Below are positions 9,894-21,920 of a DNA stretch of 64,000 bases, piece after piece. This stretch comes from Armillaria gallica (lineage: Eukaryota; Basidiomycota; Agaricomycetes; Agaricales; Physalacriaceae). A program made the translations under genes and the position numbers. The notes beneath the pieces are model-generated. The model was not told the origin of the DNA. It searched no databases and worked only from the letters and a program-made list of their open reading frames with translations. Where the stretch lies: positions 4,278,001-4,342,000 of the forward strand of contig JBANDB010000006.1 in the NCBI GenBank assembly GCA_037576215.1, given 5' to 3'. The stretch's first letter is position 1. Each line of letters starts with the position of its first letter.

Positions 9894-11193
9894 TCACCTG
9901 GAATACGGCGGATAATCTTCTTCAATCCGCACAGTGATGGTAGGACCACCTGATACTTCGGCCATCATGCCTTGCATAAACCCGAGTAGGTCATTCTTTA
10001 AGAAGTTCGGTGGAAGAAAGAGGAAAACAACACTTTCCAGGCAGCTGAGGTTGGGATTCTGGAAGGAAGCAAACAACCTCCGCCAAGAAGCGCTCCTATA
10101 GCGATTGAGCTTCATCACAGCCGTGGTCCAGTCTGAAGCCACTGATGTACAGTGGGTTGTCTGCCAGGCATCACTGACAAGGGTGAGACTTTTGAGCGGG
10201 ATTTTTGCGGAGATGGCGTCGATCCACTCGCGCATTTGTCTCAAATGTCCATCCGAATATGTGAGGACAAGACTTTGCAGCCGAATGCATGTGTTCAAAT
10301 CTAGCATGAGAAAAGGCTTTACAACCGAAGTCTGCCAGACTGACAATCACTTTAGATGATTTAGGGATAATGGTCGACAACTACTCACTGGAAGGAGCGC
10401 CAAGATACAAGTGTTCCACCGTGTCCCGTACGGTATCCAGGATCTTTAGGACGGCCCCTTCAGCGTGATGATTGTAATATAGTTTGACGTATCTGGCCCT
10501 GGCAAGCGCAGGAAGGAGTACATGAAGGAGTGAAGGTCTGCGAAGAAGAGGAGCTCCGCCTGTGGAAAAATCGCACAAGAACGACTGGAAATGTACCGGA
10601 GTAGCATACACGTCTGAGGAATATCTCTCCACGTCCGTCAAGTAACTACCGAGCGTTAGGCTGGATAAATGGGTAGTCTGATTCGCAGATAGCAGTGCTT
10701 GCATTTGGGAAACTCGATATGTGCATCTGTCCAGATGTAGACGAGAGAAAAGATGCACGACTTCTACGAGTGCGTCCAAAATCTGGGGAGGGGAAAAGGA
10801 GACTTCCTGCAAAAACAACGTCCCCTTTACCGTCTTGCCAGATATGGCGACCCTTTGTATCAGCTTGACGAAGGCTGAGACATCGCGAAGCTGTAAATCT
10901 TGAACGACTACGTCCTGCACATATCCGTACAGATGTGGACTCATCTCCATACGGCTGTAAGTCCCGGGAATGCTTGGAGTGGCATCGAAGGGCCATCGTG
11001 AGCGTAATTGCAGGCAACGAAACAAATGTTTTTGGTAGTAGAATCCGAAGGCTCGACATACCAACGAGACATTCTTCATGGTCTGAAAATCCGGAGATGT
11101 TTCAAGGATGCGATCCCAGATCTCGACTGGAGCTTTGGGAAACTCGGCAGTCATGCTACCAAGCGCAGGTGGCGGTGCGGGTTGAGTTTCCAT
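9894..11193 (-). CDS. F-box protein with leucine-rich C-terminal part (pair A)
   Basis: Two exons on the minus strand: 11193-10389 and 10339-9894, 416 residues, with a GTGAGT..CAG intron of 49 nt. An F-box-like motif lies at about residues 20-50 (PVEIWDRIL, then NVSLVCRAF and LFRCLQLRSR). After it comes a long region with regularly spaced Leu/Val (for example LSSLTLG, VEHLYLG, LQSLVLTY, LKSLTLV), as in the LRR-like fold of agaricomycete F-box proteins. F-box proteins act as substrate receptors of SCF ubiquitin ligases; the target here is unknown. The 45.5 kb gene is a diverged paralogue with clear similarity along its whole length. The start codon lies 43 bp from that of the divergent partner gene. 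Confidence 0.75.
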
Positions 11194-11236
11194 TCAAGGC
11201 ACACCAATTTTCCGTATTTTCAACTTGAACTGCCTA
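11194..11236. promoter_or_regulatory. 43-bp intergenic space between divergent start codons, pair A
   Basis: Only 43 bp separate the ATG of the F-box gene (minus) from the ATG of the partner gene (plus). The two 5' untranslated regions must overlap or each promoter must reach into the other gene, so the pair is likely expressed together or in competition. If the partner starts at its second ATG (11270), the gap is 76 bp. Confidence 0.55.
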
Positions 11237-12284
11237 ATGTCCGGAACGCTCTCTCGCCTTCCCTACACTATGACCGACGAAAATATCCGGGAGGTGTCAG
11301 AAGCAATCCTGAAAACTGCGACCGAAAATGGGGTGAGTCTTTATTTCGCCTTTCAATGATCACGAATAAATGCTAGATCTAGTGGGAGGGCATGTTAAAA
11401 AAGGCATACTTCATCGGAAACGAATGCACCTCGATGAAAAAAGTCTGGGTTGCCCCTATATCGCCCAGTACGGTTGTGTTTCCCTCGGTACATCACCTTG
11501 ATATACAAGCGACGCTATTGGACTGTGACCACCGTTCATTCGTTGCAAACCACTGTTGCGAGTATGCAACTGAACCGTGGGGTATGTGCCCGAAGCGCCA
11601 TCACTGGGGAGACGGAAATGATTATATGGACGATGAACAGATAGACAGATCGTCGCAGTTGTATACCCTGTCCCCACTGGTGCGCGCGCGCCTAAAGTCA
11701 GGCCACGAACCTGGGAGTATGTCCTGCTACGCGTATGGTGGACTGGATGTGCTGAGCAGGCATAATACTCCAAGCTACGTGATAGCATACGCCCCTTGTC
11801 AGGCCATCATGGGGGTGCACGGCAATTGGAAGAACATGTATCTATCATCAATGCTCAAGACAGAGGATCGCTGGGATGGAAACGTTTTGATTCTACGAGG
11901 TGACCAGGAGGTGATTCAAGACATCGAAGGAAACCTTGAAGAAGAAAATGTTGTGGAGGATATGGTTATCGAGCAGGTTCTTCCCTTACTGCATTCGTAA
12001 AGATGCTAAATTTTCCAAGCTTTGCGCGCAGATATATGGAAGACATACGTAGCCGCGAAGAAAATAAGCCGCGCTGGGGCATCAGCCCGTCCTGGGGCAC
12101 AGCTGGACCTTCAAGTTGGGACCAACAGTCAGGAGGGAATGTATGGGCCTTGCCGGATTCAGAATATAATAGGCCAGTCATAGAAACATGGCGGGAGGAC
12201 GTGGACACTGATGATTCCGATGTGGAGTTGGACTACGGAGACTCAGAATCTGAGGATACTGACGAGGACGAGAATGCAGAGTAA
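11237..12284 (+). CDS. Partner gene of the F-box pair, unknown family (pair A)
   Basis: Exon 1 is 11237-11332 and exon 2 starts at 11383; the intron is GTGAGT..TAG, 50 nt. Shared with the 46.9 kb paralogue are a short N-terminus beginning MTDEN or MTDKN, then AYFIGNECT, a VHHLDIQ stretch, YGGLDVL, GNWKN and RWDGNVLILR. I know no family with these motifs and see no membrane segment or catalytic signature. The C-terminal tail encoded at about 12003-12284 is strongly acidic, as in the paralogue. Exon 2 runs into a stop at 12000, and joining it to the tail needs an intron for which no clean splice site is visible. Either a weak intron around 11950-12010 is used, or this copy ends at 12000 and has lost its tail. 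Confidence 0.6.
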
Positions 12285-13417
12285 GACTGTTGAATTGACT
12301 GTAACTCCAAGTATCAGCATTGAAGCTCGAATTTTAACGATAATGTCTACGGCCTCACCTTTGGTGTAATGTCTTAACGGCAGCGATTGTAACGTCTTTT
12401 CAAAACTGAAATGTCTTGATCACGCGCAACCGCCGTTAATACCCATTTAGCGATGATGACTCTTTATTTGGTGATGACGAGTCCCAATTTGGCGATGATG
12501 AATCGCAAGCCGTTCCAATGTGTCATAAATTGATGCCCCTATGTACTAAGCAGCGCGTTTCCATCTTCTGTAACACGCCGCTTTATGTTGACGCAGATGC
12601 GATGGTAGCGATCTGCTAGCACCCGCCTACATCAACGAACACTCAGTCTAGTGTTTACAGCGATTTCAAGAACCCGGCACATACAACCACGGCCAGATCG
12701 GCGACGACACGGGGCAGCAATACCTATCCAGCCTTGATGCATACAAGCATTAGAAGTCCACGGAGAAATATCCGACAGTGAGGCGTTTATGGAAAGGGCA
12801 GGGCTTTGGATTAGAGGAGATGACCAAATATATTCGGTGACTCCACTCACGGTCGCGGCTTGGACCTTGCGTGGAATCTCAAGGAGGCAATACCGTAAAA
12901 GGCAAACCAATAAACCCACAGAGTACTCTAGATGTATTAGACAGATTCTGAGTCCCAAATGGCTTCGGTAGCCGACGTCCACAAGCCGGTCACCGTGACG
13001 ATTCACAACTTTGCAGCTGGCGAAATTATTCCGCATGACTTTGCCTTCCTTTCCATAGACGATCTCAGTGATTGCGTATATGCCCAATTAACTTGACCCA
13101 AGCAATCCATGACGAATACGTCTCGGTTGCTGAATCTGTCCCATCACGTGACAAGGACACTCGGTCGAAGGAAGTTTCGTATTGTTCGACGGTGCTAGCG
13201 TGTCGGCGTCCATACTACAGTCTCCCAACCAACGTTGCGTTGATAAGTTGGACTCAGAAAGGCTAGCTCACCCCTTATCGATTTTCATGGAAACACTTTC
13301 ACGTCGTCTCGCTCTTAGAAATCAAACCCTGAACAGCCACGAGGGCCTGTTTACCCAAGGTTCGCCGCAATAGTTAACTCGCAGACGATTCTGGTCTGAT
13401 CTTGCTCCTAGAAAATC
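12285..13417. other. Intergenic region with ATGTCTT cluster and an acidic repeat
   Basis: ATGTCTT or a variant (AAGACAT on the minus strand) occurs three times at about 12368-12416. At 12450-12512 a short tandem unit reads FSDDDS, FGDDES, FGDDES in one frame, but no gene model surrounds it. It could be a lost exon of an acidic protein. Nothing further is recognised up to the RTC4-like gene. Confidence 0.4.
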
Positions 13418-14364
13418 ATGGGTTTCTTAAGCCCTCAAAAAACCTCGAGCCATTTCCAGGTCTACACATGTCACCCCCTTTCACTAGCAGTGCGACATTT
13501 CTCGAGGCTATGGAATATTGTGAAAAATGTGAGTTGTATGTGTTCCCTTCATGTGATGGCGATAAATTCTTTTGCAGTTAAAGAGGAAGAAATGAAATTG
13601 AAACTCAATGCGCATCTACCTAATCCCGAGTCGCTCTGTGTATTTTGTGACCAGCCGTTATATGGCGGTAAACCCTCCGAGAAAATCCAGAAACTATGGG
13701 ACAGGGTATGGGGTGAAACAGTGCAAGAGTCTAACGAGGAGAATGCACTCCATCGTGTTGGACCAAACGCTAGAGCATATCTAGACATCTGTGCCCAACA
13801 TGTTGGGGAGGAGCAGGCTCTCCGAGCCTCTGAGGATCGCCATTGGCCCACTCCGGAAACAATGGACTGGCATAAGTTCAAAGAGAGGGTGGAAGCCCTT
13901 AAGACGGACATGGGACTGTTCATCCAAGATCCACGCCGGCCTGCTAGTATGGCTATAGCCGGAATTATTGAACTTTTGGATAAAAGGGATATCACCCTCC
14001 AAGAGCGTCAGCGCGCACTGTTAAATATATCCCAACCCGGCTAGTAAGTCATTGCTGAAGTACCTTACTAATATCTTATTGACGCGATGACAGCTATGGC
14101 GAGAAAGGATGTCTGCTAATTGCGGAGTGTATGGGAGAACTATGTTCTCCAGCAATGCTTACTGCAGAACACACCTATGGTCTCCCGATTGCCTCCTTCA
14201 TCAGCACTATTATCGTACCTGAGGTCGCTTGGAGACTCATCTTCCAGGATGTTATGCCATCTGGTGTAGGCACTGGCCAGGAAGAGTTTTGGAAGGCTTA
14301 CGCGTTGAGAACCATGACGGATAGTGTCCAGTATGGTAATTACATGTTTCCTGGTGATGACTGA
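13418..14364 (+). CDS. RTC4-like domain protein
   Basis: Two exons, 13418-14043 and 14094-14364, 298 residues; the intron is GTAAGT..CAG, 50 nt, phase 2. The RTC4-like domain is recognised from CVFCDQPL at about residue 75, a Trp-rich middle (MDWHKFKERVEALK), QPGYYGEKG across the splice junction, VPEVAWRLI and the closing VQYGNYMFP. In yeast, Rtc4 was linked to telomere capping; in agaricomycetes such proteins are numerous and uncharacterised. The usual long N-terminal extension is absent, so this may be a short family member or 5'-truncated. A second intron could exist in the N-terminal part (GTGAGT or GTATGT near 13530, CAG near 13578), which does not affect the domain. Confidence 0.72.
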
Positions 14365-17088
14365 GATAGAACGAATTTGTGGTATGTCTCCAAACTCCGT
14401 CACATTCAGTGCTGTACTTACTCTTATGTAGGTGAGGTGTAACACATGCAGTATTCAGAAGGACTCAGTAGGCCTTTTTGGTCTTTTCCGAATGCCAAAC
14501 CTCCATGTAACGATTATATCCAAATACTATCTACCTTCTCTTCTATCATATCAGAGATCCTAGCATTGATGTTCGCTTTTCGTGACTCGCCGTTCCCTCA
14601 GCTGCCTTACGCGCTGACCCAAAGCTTGGGAACCCTGTCAGATGTGACGGAGCCGTACTCTCACTTTCCATGTCCCTTTGATATATTTTCAGCCGACTAG
14701 TCCGTCTACACACATCGCGCCTGAAATGAAAAATTGTTGCAACCTGCTTGCTTGTGGAGAGTAGCACTCGTTACTACATTTTCCGGGTTCCGAGCCGCAG
14801 CTTTCTCTCTCAATTCTTCCCGACGAATCTGCCCAAGATGTGGCCGGCAATCTGGGCTGTTATTCCATGCCCGAAAGGCGGCCAATACCCGTGCGTTGAC
14901 TAGACGTTGCCCAAGCTGTCAGGAAACCCGCTCCTTCGATGTAGTTCGACATATCTAACACATATGCTAAATCTCTTTTAGTATCTTTTTTCTTTTGCCT
15001 TCTTTCCGCTGGAAATGATGAGAAGAACTCATAATTTGTAACTTTAGCAGTAGCAGTAGCAGTAGACGTCGCACTGGCAACGGCCCGTATCAAGGGAACT
15101 ATGCCGGTGATAAACAAATCAACACCGTAGCGGCGCAAGGAACCCAGAGATTCTGAATCAATGCCGCTACGAATGTCGTTGGATTCGTCTGGCATCTCAT
15201 GGAGTTGGATAACTTCGAAGGAACATGATACAGATGTGATTGAACTCGTCCTGTACTGAGTGGACAGTCCACCCGTGATGCCAAAGGAACCACAGACCGA
15301 TTCGTCATTACAAATAGCTAGAGTATTGGGTAAAAAGTTCGCGACTAGTCTGTAATATCAGAAACCCTGAGCAGGAACCAAAGTGGCGATGAACGAGAGC
15401 GATTTAGCGGAGTACCCTAAAATGCATGGACCTGGGCCCATCCTCTACCTTAAGAAACGGTAAAGGTGCCGTTTTCCCCTTCCGCCTAGTGCAAAATGAC
15501 TGTTGCTCAAAGAATTCCGAGTCCTAGGTATATAGGATTACTCGGTTATAATGCAATCCTGAACGACCCATGGGAAAATTCTATTCGACCTCTCTCGCTG
15601 ATTGCCGAACTACCTGCCGAGCTTATTGCATTCCGAGATGCCGATTTTCTGCTTCTTCTCTTCCTTTCCTCTCGTATTCTGCCTTACTGCCTTGGGTACT
15701 ACTTCTCCGCGTTCTTGAATGTCTATCGTTCTTCTCTGGAATATTCCCTTTCCTTCATCTACTCTTTCTGGCTCATTTTCCTTTTTCCTGATTGGTCTTC
15801 ATCCGATCCCTGGCTAGAGCTCGGGCAGGGCACTCCTCTCCATTATACATCTGACGCCGCTTCTTTTCCCCTTCTTCACCGATTTCGAAGCTAATGTTGG
15901 CGCTCTACGGATTTTATCACAGTGCTTTCCTCATGTAAACCATGCTATCCGGGTGGAGGTCTTAGGCGTGTCTTGGCTGAATAGGATGTTTATCTCATAC
16001 TCAACTCTGGCGAGAGGTCTGACGTATTGGTTCGACGAGTCACGACTCTACAAATTCGCCACCTTGAAATTTCTCCGGCTCTCATTCCCCGAGCTTACCT
16101 GCCTTCCCCCCTCTGATGAAGCCCCATCAGTGATGCCGTGGTCGATGTCAGTGATGGTAACGGTTTCACTGAGAAATCCTAGTTCATATCGCATGCTCCC
16201 TACGATTGGCTTACGAGTGTGCTGTCTTGGGAAGTAACCTGGCGGAGTTCGGTTTTTGTGCTCCAAAGTGACCGCCGCCGTGAACGTCACTTCATCGATA
16301 CTTTTATCCTTGTTGCGGTCATTGGTCGACTCCCACACTTGTGATTCGTCGTTGCATATGATGTGTCCATGTGTAAGGGATTACGTCGACTTGAGATGAA
16401 GAAATGTCAGTGTCAGGCTATTCTGTTTTCCGTGTTCACCTTCATATTGATGTCTTTGGTGTTTGGGTCATTGGTGGTACAGGAATCTGAGTAGGTGCAG
16501 GATTCATCTCTGAGTGTACTTCTCCACTTGCCTCCAGGTGTATTCTTTTTTGGAATTGTAAATCTTATTTTCCCCCTTGGATGTTCGAAATGTGCGTTTC
16601 CATCTGTCCTACGATATCGTTGACATATCCTGATACTCACCTGCGACCCTTCAATATATCACAAGCCCCTCATGTATAGAGTAAACATAGGACTCGGTAA
16701 TGCCACGCAGATGCGATGGCCCTCACCCGACTGGTAAAATTGCGTCGAACTTAGGGAAAACTACACTAAGAGCGTAGTGTTACAGTGCATGAGTTGCCTT
16801 CGGATCCCAGTCGCTCTCCACATCAACATCGGTCAAGTCTACTTCAGGCCGAGCATCAATCTTTGTATCACCTGCATGGAAGTCATCCAGTTCTATGTCT
16901 GCTTCAAGATAATCGGCACGAATGGGACAGATATTGTGAGCGCTTGCCTATAACGAGAAGTCAATATTTCAGTGCAAAGAATTGATTCATTAGGACACTC
17001 ACCGTGACATTGGGCGTCCGAGCCAAAGATACGCGATTCTCATGCGTAATAGCTGCGTGAAGAGATTTTCGCGTCGACAAAGTTGCCA
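14365..17088. other. Intergenic stretch, no gene recognised
   Basis: Several open frames of 70-130 codons occur, for example plus strand 15496-15894, a hydrophobic frame with no family resemblance. A GCA/GTA triplet run followed by CGTCGCACTGGCAACGG at about 15046-15081 resembles the run near 3850-3885. Nothing else can be supported. Confidence 0.35.
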
Positions 17089-18361
17089 TCACCGTAATAG
17101 TATAAATCCTCGACATTGAGAATTGAGGCAGAAGGCTATCATTGCATTAGCTGTCGTTTTGACGAAGGCGGAGGGGTTCTCACTGATACGCTGCATCTTG
17201 AAAAAGAAGGAACTGTACTGGAAAGATATAATGACGGCGATTGCCCAGTTGAACGACTGCGTACCAGAATCAAATTGAGCAGAGTGACCAAGGCAGTCAA
17301 GCTACTGGTTTCCATGGAAAGTCTAATCAGATATGATAACGCGAGATCTAGCGACATATGAAGAACATATCCAACAGACTATCCCACAAAAACATACCTG
17401 CACTCGTGTTTGGGATCCGGAGTTTGCATTGTATCAGACAGAGAACCAAAACGCCAGCGATAGCAATGTCTGCAACACTGGTCTAGGAGATTGGTTTATG
17501 TCAATACAGATATCCGTTGTAAATTAAATATATACTCACAGCCACTAGCCAAAAGATAATCGGCATTGCGAGTTGAGATAGGAGGCTGACACGCTGCTTT
17601 TTTGCGAATATACAAGATACCCTGCATTCAGACAACCTGAGCGACTAGCCCCAAGACAGTTAAAAAACTCACCATAAACCGGAAGCAAACGCAAACAAAA
17701 TAACTAGTAACATGAGGAATGGAAAAACATCTCCAGGCAAGAATGGACATACTTAAACCCAGCAATAAAACTTTCGCCCTCGACCTCGTTAACATCCAAT
17801 ATCTTCAAGAAGCAAAATACATTAGCTTCCTTAGAATAAGGGGAAGGGGAGGGTGACTTGTCGGTAGGAGAGATTTCTGTCAGCGCCCGCGAGGAACAGC
17901 ATCTAAGACTCTCCTCGGGGTATCTTTGCGAACAGGAACGCTTTCGAAAACAACCCCGAATGGAAGGTAGACGTACCTTTGCAAAAAAAAGACGTGGGCT
18001 AAAAATCCCACACCTGCTGTGAATGCAGGCTCTGCCCACATCGTCCAAGATTGAAGATCAATGTAGATGATATTACCGTATTTGATGACGGCGGTACGAA
18101 CGAGAACGTGTCTACTCAATATTGATGAGTAGTCGATGAAATATGAAGGATAACTCACATATCCATCCCGCAAGATACGAGATTCAACACCAGTAGCAAT
18201 GTGACAATGACTAGGTTGACATTTTTGTCTCGGTTCTGCCGATGAAGGTGGTAATACTGAAACATCTGGAGGACGACCATGCCGAACAGGGTCTGCTGGG
18301 CAAGTATCCCCACCACAAGAGGGGAGAAGAGACGGTTAACAGAGTCAGCAGAATCGGACAT
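17089..18361 (-). CDS. Seven-helix membrane protein, DUF6534-like
   Basis: Exons on the minus strand: 18361-18159, 18111-17977, a poorly resolved middle ending at 17673, 17621-17540, 17482-17398, 17347-17265 and 17217-17089. The introns I could place are 47-57 nt with consistent phases. Family marks are PLVVGILAQQTLFGMVV near the N-terminus, TMWAEPAFTAGVGFLAHVFF, FWLVA joined to TSVADIAIAGVL, IRLSMETSSLTALVTLLNLI, and a C-terminal NAMIAFCLNS in place of the usual NSLLATLNSR-like end. These basidiomycete proteins have about seven membrane helices and no known function. The third helix to fourth helix junction (about 17674-17976) does not resolve into one clean frame, so a damaged or unusual exon is possible. 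Confidence 0.68.
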
Positions 18362-19408
18362 CTGAGCTTGGGGTAATTTCTCCTGAGCTACGAAAGATTT
18401 TTGGGAAAGTAAGGGACCAAAAGGGAGTTATCACATATGGCGCATCTATATCCATACCAAGCACGATTCTACGCAGAATACCTTTACAATTCGGCCCTGA
18501 AATTTCAAACTGAGAAGCTGATGGCCGTCACGGCGCCGAAGGCATTCACAAACTGTTCATCAGAAAACGTAAGTTGTTTTAAACTCAGAAGCACGTGGAC
18601 GCGAGTAGTTGTGCCAGTCACCACTGCCAAACCTCTGTTGCTCTGCGCCACAGTTTCGTGGTGAAGTAAAATTACGGAAAATGGCTAACGCCTCACAACT
18701 TTCGCAAGCATTCTATGCCTCCCACAAGCGCCCCTGCAAAATTTGTGTTCGCCGGAAGATTGCCTGTTGTTGGACAGTCAATAGCAACAGCTGCATGTAC
18801 GTCAAAAATAAGATTAATACATCCCTGGCTCTCATTCGAAAACAAGGCAATGCTTGAGACGGTCCCTTGAGTGTGAACAACAAGTTGAACAAAAAGATAT
18901 AACAAATAGCCGAGGATGCCTCGAGGAGAGGACTCATTTACATGTGAGTTCCTTTGTGGCATATTGATTGGCGTAGCTGACTTGACATGTCCAGAAACCG
19001 TCGGCTTAGTGGTGTCTTTACACGAGTTTTTTGGTGTGAAGATTCGATGTCATGTTGTCAGGTTACAGATGAAACTTGAAATTTCGTTCTCACTACGCAT
19101 CACTCACCATCAGAGATGAATCCCAGCATTGATAGAGGTTATTCGGGCACCACTGTCCTTAGCCGATCACTAACCTTACCAGATATGTGAAATGTTAGAA
19201 GAGTCTTCAACCGAAAGATAACAAGCAACTGGGTTCAAAGCTTTAAGCGCCCCACCGAAGTGTAACAGATGCGAGGGACATAGAATTTGAGCAACTATGA
19301 GAATAATCCAGATACACCGGCACTGAAGGATGTAAGAAAACGAGGGGGAACGACTACAGTCCGTAGAGAATAGAAGCCTCAAATGAAGGCCGAACCCAAA
19401 CGCCCTTC
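18362..19408. other. Intergenic stretch with a half zinc-cluster motif
   Basis: At 18680-18857 (+) a 58-residue frame contains CKICVRRKIAC, which fits the first half of a Zn2Cys6 cluster (C-x2-C-x6-C), but the second half is missing. On the minus strand, hydrophobic frames occur at 18713-18937 and 19176-19382. I cannot join any of these into a gene. Confidence 0.3.
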
Positions 19409-21920
19409 TTATTCATCCTCGCCTTCATCTTCGCCTAATAACTTTGTCAAAGAACTGGGTAGACCTTGTGCAAGTCTCTCCTGTTCCTTCCGATCGTCAG
19501 CGCTCAGACGTTTTCTGCCAACAAACAACGTCGCCTTCCAAGATTGGGGCCATCGTGCCTCAAGTTCACCCAGGACTTCACGAAAACCGCGAGACGTCTT
19601 GTCTTGCATGAAGCTGGTCATCTTGGTCGGATCGCCCATTTCCATCTCATAGACTCGGATAGCATTGATGTGGATACATGCATCCGCGAAATCTCTCGAT
19701 TTCCCCAAAAAATCAACCAGCACCACCTTAGGAATGAGCTTGCCATAGAGGTGTGCATAATCAGGCGGAGGTGATTGCATGCATTCTGGTGCTGGAATCG
19801 GAGTACGAAGAGTATTCCAGACCCACTCTGAGAACTGGAACAGCTTGTTCTGGGGAACACCATGCTTCGCACGTACAGTCTCCCTGATGGCTACTGCAGT
19901 GTTGTCTCCGGAGAAACGTGTAGACAACAATGCTTGCCATGCCGTCACCTTAAGTGTGCTGGTGTCGTTATCCTTTTTGACTTTCATCTTCTTCTGTGGT
20001 TGTGTTTGCGACGTTTTGGCGGGACGACTGCGCTTCGGTTTCCGGTCTCCTGTGGCAGGGAACAGGATAACCTCATCGCAATCTGCGATAAGACTTTGGG
20101 AGGAGAAAATGCTGTTTCTCAGATTGTCAATCGCTTTCTATCAGGATATATCAGCGGGGTAGACATTTCCGCGAATGGGATCTTACCTTTTCTTGAGATC
20201 GAGCACGTATGTCCCAGTAAAGGTCGAAAGTGCCTAAATCCTTGTTATATTCCACAGGCAAGGTGGGCGCGAGGGAGCATCTTGGGTCGGGAGAGAGACC
20301 GTAGACAAGAACAATATCGTCTTGTGTCCATCCGGGTTTTCCGGACAGTGGGAATATATGCGCAATCCCTACAGGTTTCCCAGCGCCTGTAGGGCGAAAT
20401 TGAGTTATTGCCAGCAAGGGCACCGGCCCGGCTGTGGCCATGAGAACAGAGAAGATGGGGTTCGCCAAGAATGCGTCCAATACGCTGCCTGATGACACTT
20501 GGTGATACATGATCGTGCTGCCAGCATTCCGGTCCGTTACGATTCGCTGTACCACACACAGCGACTGAATATCAATAGTAGGAGATGGAAGTCCCAAACT
20601 GGGGTCCACTTGCGTATGGATGGCAACTGCAAGAATATCAGCCTTTGTACCGGACGATGAATAGAAAGTTACCTTTCGCCATCTCCCATCGCTCTTGGAT
20701 TGGAAGGGGGACTTGGATTGATGGAGCTACGAGCTCAGTCACAGGATCCATTTGGAATATGGACGGTGATTCAGTGTATGCGCCGGGGATAGATTCGAGA
20801 GGTAGTAAGTTAAGCCCATCGAATCCGGGAAGCTGGACAGGGTGATTTTCGACGTCTTTCACGCTGCTGGTAGCGCTAGGTCCAGCTTCGTCTGCGTTCC
20901 TGCGCACTGGGTTGGATCTGGCGTTCTTTCGGGGTCTGTCGATAATCCCTGAGTATTCCGGTTCAAAGATATCGTTCTTTTTGAAAAAAAAAACCGTTGT
21001 TAAGTTTTCATCCCAGTGAACCCGACGTCGTTGCCTTACTGTCTGATGATCAAGTAGCTCCGGCTGGTTTTCCTTTGCGATGACAGTGGGGTCGGGTGAA
21101 ACTACCAATTTCAACGCCGTAGTCGGGCTGAGAGGAAGACCTGGAGGAGGGGGTACAGGAGGCTGTTTCTCGGGTCTAGGCTTCTTTGCCGTGCCAATAG
21201 GGTCTGGGGGACCATCCAGTTTCAACGCCGTAGTCGGGCTGAGAGGAGGACCTGGAGGAGGGGGTACAGGAGGCCGTTTCTCGGGTCTGATAGGGCCAGG
21301 AGGAGGCTTTGGAAGAGGCTTCTTTGCCATGCCAGTGGGGTCTGGGGGACCATCCAATTTCAACACCGTAGTCGGGCTGAGAGGAGGACCTGGAAGAGGG
21401 GATACAGGAGGCCGTTTCTCGGGTCTAATAGGACCAAGAGCAGGGTTTGAAAGAGACATGTTTTTCGCACGTTTGGGGCTGGGAGTTAGCTCTGGAATAG
21501 GTCCAGCGGTCGGATCCTGCGGAAAACTAAATTAAAAAAAGGGAAGTCCATGAAACGAAAATACGTACAAGTTCCTCGGCGACTTGTAGCCATTTATTGT
21601 GAATAGACGTTGCAACCACCGTTTCAATAGACGTTGGGTCCTTGGGGAAGTTGGGTGGTAAATTTCCCTTTTCAAGCAGCTCTCGCACGACCGGCCATGA
21701 TATCGGTATGTTGAGCGAGGCAACATAACGGCGACCGGTATCCCCCCTTGAGAGCTTACCGAGAGCTATTTCTTGCGACTTTTCAAGGTCAGTTTTGGCG
21801 AGAAGGCTTTTGTGCGTATTAAGAATTGCCTGGATCACAAAAGCGTGAGAAGGGGAAAGAACTAGCGAAGTAAATACTAACACTTAATGCACGAAGTCTA
21901 GAATCATTCCTGGTGCACAT
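19409..21920 (-). CDS. Five-exon protein with proline-rich repeats and an RVxF-like motif
   Basis: Exons on the minus strand: 21920-21882, 21829-21569, 21516-20673, 20626-20187 and 20137-19409, about 770 residues; all introns are 46-52 nt with matching phases. The first exon is the least certain: the long downstream frame begins with GTG, so I placed the ATG at 21920. The N-terminal 100 residues look helical. Next come three copies of a proline-rich unit (RPEKRPPVPPPPGPPLSPTT-type) followed by RVHWDENL..VFFF, which resembles the PP1-binding RVxF motif in PNUTS/Ref2-type proteins. The C-terminal half has GWTQDDIVLVYGLSP and a basic stretch rich in KKxK. A role as a phosphatase-1 targeting or RNA-processing factor is an inference from motif order only. 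Glycine-rich frames on the plus strand are its shadow. Confidence 0.6.
21083..21460 (-). repeat. Three-copy proline-rich coding tandem repeat
   Basis: Three direct copies of a unit of about 114-144 bp, each coding PEKxPPVxPxPGxPLSPTT and LKLDGPPDP-like text. The unit length varies because a segment coding PKPPPGPIRPEKR is present in some copies and absent in others. Length variation between strains would be expected. Confidence 0.75.

Noticed and set aside
21080..21535. Glycine-rich frame of 151 codons (+)
   Set aside because: Exact antisense of the proline-rich coding repeat in the spliced minus-strand gene.
21830..21883. Start of the proline-rich gene at 21883
   Set aside because: The codon there is GTG, and the stretch fits an intron; the ATG at 21920 with a spliced exon is preferred.
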